DNA of 64,000 nucleotides, taken from NCBI GenBank assembly GCA_900143635.1, contig FREY01000003.1:449220-513219 (forward strand), written 5' to 3'. Under the pieces are notes generated by a model. That model worked only from the letters and a program-made list of their open reading frames with translations. It was not told the origin of the DNA and made no database searches. Below are positions 59,782 through 64,000 of this stretch, piece by piece. The DNA comes from Rhodobacteraceae bacterium Alg231-04 (GTDB lineage Bacteria; Pseudomonadota; Alphaproteobacteria; Rhodobacterales; Rhodobacteraceae). Made by a program: the position numbers and the translations under genes. Position 1 is the stretch's first letter. Each line of letters opens with the position of its first letter.

Positions 59782-59812
59782 AAAAGGCCGCCCCCGTCCG
59801 GGCGGCCTTTTT
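59782..59812. terminator. Bidirectional terminator between gap and chrR
   Basis: AAAAGGCCGCCC (59782-59793) pairs with GGGCGGCCTTTT (59800-59811) around a CCGTCC loop and is followed by T. The A run on one side and T run on the other let it serve both convergent genes. Confidence 0.92.
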
Positions 59813-59816
59813 CATG

Positions 59817-60455
59817 TCAGATCCGAAACAGCGGCTGCAGCAGGCGGGGAACAACCGCGCTGAACCGAAGGGCGGCATCGGTGGCCGCAAGGCAGATACA
59901 GGGATCGCCCTCTTCGGCTATGGGCGTATGTTCCAGATCATCATCGGCGCATTCCACATCGCCAATGCCAAAGCGGCCTGTTTCATCATGAAACGCGCCC
60001 TGCAGTACCAGCGTCAGTTCTAGCCCGTTGTGCCCATGATCCGGCACTGCCATGCCCGGCGGAATGTACAGCAGCCGCACCGAGCTTTGCCTGTCGCGAT
60101 GCAGGATGGATTGGCGAACCCCCATGCCCAGCGCCGACCATTTCACAGGACGCCCGCTCAGCGTTTGCATCACCGGTCCGGGGTATATGCCAGACCGTGA
60201 GAAACGCGGAGGTTCAGGCGGCGCAGGCGCATCCAGCATGTCCAGAACCCGCAGCTTCAGATCCTCAGACAGGCCCTCTGCCGCAGAACCGTCCAGCACG
60301 GCGCCGCCCAGCGCCTCATGCGCGCCCAACTGGGCCCGGCAGCTATCGCACATGGACACATGCGCCGCGACCACCATGGCAAACCCATGCTCAAGATGCC
60401 CGGCGGCATAGGCCGCAAGCAAACGATCCGGGATATGATGAGTGATGTCAGTCAT
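59817..60455 (-). CDS. chrR: ChrR-type zinc anti-sigma factor with cupin domain
   Basis: This 212-residue protein is a ChrR anti-sigma factor. The N-terminal zinc-binding anti-sigma domain shows the ligands His6 or His7, His32, Cys36 and Cys39 (HVSMCDSC). The cupin domain shows His140, His142, Glu146 and His176. These fall within one residue of the positions I recall for Rhodobacter sphaeroides ChrR. It would hold RpoE inactive until singlet oxygen or organic hydroperoxide triggers its release. Its start overlaps the sigma gene by 4 bp, and it lies downstream in the same operon. Confidence 0.94.
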   Translation of the reverse strand: MTDITHHIPDRLLAAYAAGHLEHGFAMVVAAHVSMCDSCRAQLGAHEALGGAVLDGSAAEGLSEDLKLRVLDMLDAPAPPEPPRFSRSGIYPGPVMQTLSGRPVKWSALGMGVRQSILHRDRQSSVRLLYIPPGMAVPDHGHNGLELTLVLQGAFHDETGRFGIGDVECADDDLEHTPIAEEGDPCICLAATDAALRFSAVVPRLLQPLFRI

Positions 60456-61048
60456 GACAGCCCCCTTGCTTTCAGGTCTTGGCGCAATTTTTCCATCCCA
60501 AGACGGATGCGGGATTTGATTGTCCCCAATGGCAATCCCGTTTGAGCGTGAATTTCACTATGGCTCAGTTCACCCAGATAGGCCTTTTCCACTATGTCTC
60601 GCTGGGCCGGCTTTAGGCTGGACAGGGCCGCCCTCAGCTTTTGGACCTCTTGATCCAGCGCCACCATCTGTGCCGCATCTTCCTGAGGCGCGTCGGGTTG
60701 TTTAAGTTCTTCCGGCACCGGGCGGCGTTCTTTGCGGATCACATCAATCTGCCGGTTTCGCGAGATCTGGTAGATCCAGGCCGAAACTTGCGCCCGCTCC
60801 GGGTCAAACAGCTGCGCCTTGCGCCAAACCGTCAGCATGACCTCCTGCACCACGTCCTCAGCCTGCGCCGGAGCCATGCCAGACCTTATCGCAACCCCCT
60901 TCAGACGCGGCGCGAAGTGATCAAACAGCCGCGCAAAAGCCGCCCGGTCCCGCTGATCGCGCACCGCCAGCATCCACCGGGTCTGCTCTGTGATCTCTGC
61001 ATCCCTCGTCACGGGGGTCCTTTTTATTTTTCGCATTGCCGAGGGCAT
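60452..61048 (-). CDS. rpoE: ECF sigma factor of the RpoE-ChrR group
   Basis: This ~198-residue ECF sigma factor has region 2 (RDRAAFARLFDHFAPRLKGVAIRSG, EDVVQEVMLTVWRKAQLFDPERAQVSAWIYQISRN) and region 4 (LKPAQRDIVEKAYLGELSHSEIHAQTGLPLGTIKSRIRLGMEKLRQDL). It matches the singlet-oxygen sigma factor of Rhodobacter. The start is uncertain: ATG 61048 or ATG 61036 both fit, with no strong ribosome site. A promoter TGATCC-N18-TAAACC lies on the minus strand upstream, so it should drive its own transcription. Confidence 0.92.
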   Translation of the reverse strand: MPSAMRKIKRTPVTRDAEITEQTRWMLAVRDQRDRAAFARLFDHFAPRLKGVAIRSGMAPAQAEDVVQEVMLTVWRKAQLFDPERAQVSAWIYQISRNRQIDVIRKERRPVPEELKQPDAPQEDAAQMVALDQEVQKLRAALSSLKPAQRDIVEKAYLGELSHSEIHAQTGLPLGTIKSRIRLGMEKLRQDLKARGLS

Positions 61049-61118
61049 GACCCTAGGCGGCAATGGGCGAGGTTCAAGGGCTGGATCAGCAACTGGGGCA
61101 TCAAGGTACATCATTGTG

Positions 61119-61148
61119 GGTTTACGCAGGGGCGACGCAGATGGATCA
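61119..61148 (-). promoter_or_regulatory. RpoE-type promoter of rpoE-chrR
   Basis: On the minus strand TGATCC (61148-61143) and TAAACC (61124-61119) are separated by exactly 18 nt. This is the spacing and -35 sequence of Rhodobacter RpoE promoters. Confidence 0.8.
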
Positions 61149-61166
61149 CTTTTTTCGTGCTGCCGG

Positions 61167-61196
61167 TGATCCGAGCCCCATTTCATTGTGTAACCA
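61167..61196 (+). promoter_or_regulatory. RpoE-type promoter of the FAD oxidoreductase operon
   Basis: TGATCC (61167-61172) and TAACCA (61191-61196) are separated by 18 nt, 28 bp before the start codon at 61224. It mirrors the divergent promoter of rpoE, so both units respond to the same sigma factor. Confidence 0.8.
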
Positions 61197-61223
61197 TTTG
61201 AGAAACCAAACAAGGGAGGATCC

Positions 61224-62504
61224 ATGTCGTTTGATGTCCCAGCACAGCCGCAGCAGCGGATTGCGATTGTCGGGGGCGGCATTGCCGGGCTGGCTGCTGC
61301 CTGGTTTCTAGCCCCACGCCATCAGGTGACCGTCTTTGAGGCCGCAGCGCGACTGGGGGGCCATGCGCGCACTGTGCTGGCCGGACGACAGATGGATCAG
61401 CCGGTCGATACCGGCTTTATTGTTTTCAACTATGTGACCTACCCGCTTTTGACCGCAATGTTTGATCAACTGGATGTGCCGGTCCAGCCCAGCTGCATGA
61501 GCTTTGGGGCCAGTATCGACAGCGGCCGCATCGAATATGGGCTCAAGGACATGCGGGCAATTCTTGGCCAGCGCCGCAATCTGGCCCGTCCCGGCTTTCT
61601 GCGCATGATGTCTGACATTCTGCGTTTCAACGCCCATGCGGAAACGGCTGCGCAGTCCGAGAGCATGACAATAGGCGAGCTGATCGCACAGATGCGTCTG
61701 GGCCGCTGGTTCGAAGACTATTACCTCACCCCCCTGTGCGGTGCTATATGGTCGACCCCTCCCAAGGGTATCCTCAGCTTTCCGGCACAGCCCCTGATCC
61801 GCTTTTTCCGCAACCATGCCCTGCTGAGCGCGCGGGATCAGCACCAATGGTGGACGGTCAAGGGTGGCAGCATCGAATACCTGCGTCGGCTGCAAGCGCA
61901 TCTGGAACACACCGGCTGCCAGCTGCGGACGACAACCCCTGTACGCGCGGTCGAAAGGACTGGCGACAAGGTGATCATCCACGCCAAGGGATGCGAGGCA
62001 GAGACCTTCGATCACATCATTATGGCCAGCCATGCCGACGACACGTTGCGGCTGCTGTCACAGCCCAAAGCCAAGGAACGCGCCGCATTGGAGAAGCTGC
62101 GGTTTCAGAACAACCGAATGGTGCTGCATTGCGACACCACGCAGATGCCGCGCCGGCGGGCCTGCTGGTCATCTTGGGTCTACAAGGCCGACGGGCCTGC
62201 GCGGCAAACATCGGTGGGTGTGACCTACTGGATGAACCGGCTACAGGCCATTCCCGAAAGCGACCCATTGTTTGTCTCTCTCAACCCCGCGCAGCCCATT
62301 CGGGATGATTTGATCTATGACGAGACAACCTTCCGCCACCCCGTCTTTGACAACGCCGCGCTTCAGGCGCAGCGGCAAGTTGCGGCCATACAGGGCGAAA
62401 ACCGCACTTGGTTTGCCGGTTCCTATTTACGCAATGGCTTCCATGAGGACGGTGTTGCCAGCGCCGCTGCCATAGCACAGGCGCTGGAGGGCGTGCCCAC
62501 ATGA
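61224..62504 (+). CDS. FAD-dependent amine-oxidase-like oxidoreductase of the RpoE regulon
   Basis: This 426-residue flavoprotein has a Rossmann FAD motif RIAIVGGGIAGLAAAWFL (12-29) and GGHARTV, and a C-terminal FAD contact GENRTWFAGSYLRNGFHEDGVASA. It belongs to the NAD/FAD-binding amine-oxidase group that in Rhodobacter sphaeroides is the first gene of an RpoE-dependent operon with DUF1365 and fatty-acid-modifying genes. A role in lipid modification after singlet oxygen stress is inferred from that context. GGGAGGA precedes ATG 61224. It overlaps the DUF1365 gene by 4 bp. Confidence 0.9.
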   Translation: MSFDVPAQPQQRIAIVGGGIAGLAAAWFLAPRHQVTVFEAAARLGGHARTVLAGRQMDQPVDTGFIVFNYVTYPLLTAMFDQLDVPVQPSCMSFGASIDSGRIEYGLKDMRAILGQRRNLARPGFLRMMSDILRFNAHAETAAQSESMTIGELIAQMRLGRWFEDYYLTPLCGAIWSTPPKGILSFPAQPLIRFFRNHALLSARDQHQWWTVKGGSIEYLRRLQAHLEHTGCQLRTTTPVRAVERTGDKVIIHAKGCEAETFDHIIMASHADDTLRLLSQPKAKERAALEKLRFQNNRMVLHCDTTQMPRRRACWSSWVYKADGPARQTSVGVTYWMNRLQAIPESDPLFVSLNPAQPIRDDLIYDETTFRHPVFDNAALQAQRQVAAIQGENRTWFAGSYLRNGFHEDGVASAAAIAQALEGVPT

Positions 62505-63252
62505 GCATCTGGCCCCAGCACATGCGCGCAACAACGACCCATGCACGTCGCGGGCATATTTCCAATACCTTTCGCTATGGTGTGGATTTCGTATTGATCG
62601 ACCCGGAAGCCAGTGACGGGCCCGCGTTGTTTTCGCGCAACCGTTTCAATCTCGCCACTGTGCACGACCGTCACCACGGTGGCCCACCCCGCCAAGGGCG
62701 CGGCACCCCATGGGCACGGGAGGCCTTTTCCGCCGCTGGACTGGACTGCGGGCGCTTGCAGATCATGCTGCTGACCCAGCCCGCCGTCATGGGTTTGCTG
62801 TTCAATCCGGTCAGCTTCTGGCTTGCAATGGACAAGGACCAGACCACCCTTCGTGCCGTCATTGCCGAAGTGACAAATACCAGTGGCGGCAGGCACAGCT
62901 ACCTTTGCCATCTGCCCGCGTTTGCACCCATCACCGCCGATCGCAGAATTACCGCCACCAATATCTTTCACGTCTCTCCCTTTCAGGAGATCGCCGGCGG
63001 CTATCACTTCCGTTTTTCAATCTCCCGCCGCCATATCGCCATCCGCATCCACTATGAGAATGGGCCGGACGGGGTAACGGCATCGCTGGGCGGACCCTTA
63101 GGGCCTATGTGCTGATGGCCGCCTTGCGTCGCCCATTTGGCGGCGCGCGGATCCTCTCGCTGATCCTCTGGCAGGCCCTGCGCCTGCGGATCAAAGGGGC
63201 GCCATATCGACAGGCCACTCCGGCACCAACAAAGGATGTAAGCCAATGTTGA
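62501..63252 (+). pseudogene. DUF1365 protein, frameshifted near its C-terminus
   Basis: The reading frame from ATG 62501 encodes 204 residues of DUF1365 (HARRGHISNTFRYGVDFVL, LFNPVSFWLAMD, KIFHVSPF-like TNIFHVSPFQEIAGGYHF) and stops at 63115. The missing family C-terminus continues in another frame, RTLRAYVLMAALRRPFGG then ILWQALRLRIKGAPY, to a TGA at 63250-63252 that overlaps the next start. A single frameshift around 63085-63100 therefore splits the gene. The two parts together are ~250 residues, the normal length. It may be a real mutation, a sequencing error, or a tolerated truncation. Confidence 0.8.
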
Positions 63253-63797
63253 AACTACTTATGCTCGCCCTGATCGCCTTGCTGATCCTGTCGCTGACGC
63301 GCCCCGGCCTTGGCTTCAAGGCGCAAAAACCGGCAGACTATGCCAGTGAGGAGCCGGTCTTTGACATCCGCACACATCTGAAAGGCGCCTTTGTAGCCGA
63401 AGGCATGATCTATGGCCCCCGCGGCAAGGTTGTCTCCCGTTTTCTGGCTGACCTGGCAGGTTCATGGGACACGAATTCCGGCAGGCTTTCGGAAACCTTC
63501 ACATACTCCACCGGCACGGTTCAAAAGCGAAACTGGTCAATTGTCATGGGACAGGATGGCGCATTTGTTGCCCGCGCCGAAGACATTGTCGGCGAGGCGA
63601 CCGGCCAACAGATGGGATCCGCTGTGCGCCTGCACTACCGGATCCGCCTCCCCGCGGCCTCGGGCGGGCATGTTCTGGACGTGACGGACTGGATGTACCT
63701 CCTGGACAACGGAACAATCGTCAACCGATCGCAGATGCGCAAATTCGGGATCAAGGTGGGGGAACTTTTCGCCACGATCCGCCCGGTCGGCACCTAA
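63246..63797 (+). CDS. DUF3833 family protein
   Basis: This 183-residue protein has a hydrophobic N-terminus (MLKLLMLALIALLILSLT) that may be a signal anchor. It matches DUF3833: LKGAFVAEGMIYGPRGKVVSRF, WSIVMGQDGAFVARAEDIVGEATGQQMGSAVRLHYRI, and DVTDWMYLLDNGTIVNRSQMRKFGIKVGELFATIR. The family often accompanies DUF1365 and the FAD oxidoreductase in RpoE-type operons, as here. Its start overlaps the end of the out-of-frame DUF1365 remnant by 7 bp. The function is unknown, but a lipid-related role is implied by the neighbours. Confidence 0.9.
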   Translation: MLKLLMLALIALLILSLTRPGLGFKAQKPADYASEEPVFDIRTHLKGAFVAEGMIYGPRGKVVSRFLADLAGSWDTNSGRLSETFTYSTGTVQKRNWSIVMGQDGAFVARAEDIVGEATGQQMGSAVRLHYRIRLPAASGGHVLDVTDWMYLLDNGTIVNRSQMRKFGIKVGELFATIRPVGT

Positions 63798-63824
63798 CAG
63801 ACCCCAAAAACCATGCGCGAGTAT

Positions 63825-64000
63825 TCACTGCCAGTCTCTTGCGGTGCCGATCATCCAGTCCCGCACCCTTTCTGCCTGGGGGATCAGCGGCGTGGTTTTG
63901 GACCAGACCAGATAGAACCCCTTGCCGGTTTCCCAGCTCCAGTCCTCGCGCGCGGCCAGCAGACCTTTGGCGATCAGCCCTTGCGTGACGTGTTTCCAGC
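63825..64000 (-). CDS. LysR-family regulator, C-terminus (gene continues beyond window)
   Basis: The last ~58 codons of a minus-strand gene are present, reading WKHVTQGLIAKGLL, WETGKGFYLVW and ending RVRDWMIGTARDWQ. This is typical of the extreme C-terminus of GcvA-type LysR regulators. It converges with the DUF3833 gene, 27 bp apart. Target genes cannot be told from this part. Confidence 0.72.
   Translation of the reverse strand, partial: WKHVTQGLIAKGLLAAREDWSWETGKGFYLVWSKTTPLIPQAERVRDWMIGTARDWQ

Noticed and set aside
1-64000. Genomic island or prophage
   Set aside because: No integrase, transposase, tRNA-flanking repeat or phage gene was found, and codon character looks even along the window.

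Overview
This window looks like a chromosomal segment of a marine alphaproteobacterium of the Rhodobacteraceae (Roseobacter group). The evidence is the GC-rich coding sequence together with COQ9, the DUF1013 protein TrcR, an RpoE-ChrR pair with matching promoters, a BCCT carrier, a TRAP carrier and several sugar ABC importers. I saw no rRNA, tRNA, integrase, insertion sequence, CRISPR array or prophage gene. The window appears to be a run of catabolic operons with a short housekeeping block between them.

Layout. (1) 1-6996: a divergent GntR regulator and a six-gene operon (AA_synth protein, alpha/beta hydrolase, flavin reductase with a Nudix-like tail, luciferase-type monooxygenase, aldehyde dehydrogenase, BCCT carrier). 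The gene set fits uptake and oxidative ring opening of a betaine-like N-heterocycle. (2) 7094-10162: ATP-grasp ligase, inactive-transglutaminase 7TM protein and retropepsin-like protease. (3) 10384-18190: housekeeping and stress genes, including a geranylgeranyl-reductase-like flavoprotein, TrcR, RNase T2, DUF2189, a quinone oxidoreductase, COQ9 and rpsU, then a CAP-domain protein with a duplicated C-terminal module. (4) 18688-27570: a xylose importer with a ROK regulator, a CRTAC1-type beta-propeller protein, a di-heme peroxidase, a mutarotase, and a 152-codon relic made of fragments of xylulokinase and xylose isomerase. Two matching ROK-type inverted repeats tie the importer to the relic operon. 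(5) 27820-30188: a P450 and PPK2.

(6) 30421-43681: a ten-gene galactoside operon on the minus strand, with a divergent IclR regulator and the ABC ATPase. Together they supply import, alpha- and beta-galactosidase, and a full De Ley-Doudoroff route (sugar dehydrogenase, lactonase, dehydratase, KDGal kinase, KDPGal aldolase) ending in pyruvate and glyceraldehyde 3-phosphate. The dehydrogenase lacks its catalytic lysine. (7) 43807-52890: an eight-gene overlapping operon of di-heme peroxidase, PfkB kinase, LacD/YihT-type aldolase, fucose-isomerase-like protein, Gfo/Idh/MocA protein, mutarotase, aldehyde dehydrogenase and 2-hydroxyacid dehydrogenase. Its logic is isomerase, kinase, aldolase, aldehyde oxidation, hydroxyacid oxidation. 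The kinase resembles sulfofructose kinase, so a sulfoglycolysis variant is my preferred reading. It is an inference. (8) 52900-58610: a Sel1 protein, a TRAP carrier, a DeoR regulator sharing a 14-bp operator motif with the TRAP promoter, and a LacI regulator. (9) 58755-64000: gap, ChrR, RpoE, and an RpoE-type stress operon (FAD oxidoreductase, frameshifted DUF1365, DUF3833), ending in a partial LysR gene.

The points most worth a second look are the putative sulfosugar operon, the two paralogous di-heme peroxidases each fused by a 4-bp overlap into a sugar operon, the xylulokinase/xylose isomerase relic, the putative pyridinium-betaine cluster, the lysine-less SDR, and the paired sigma-E promoters.
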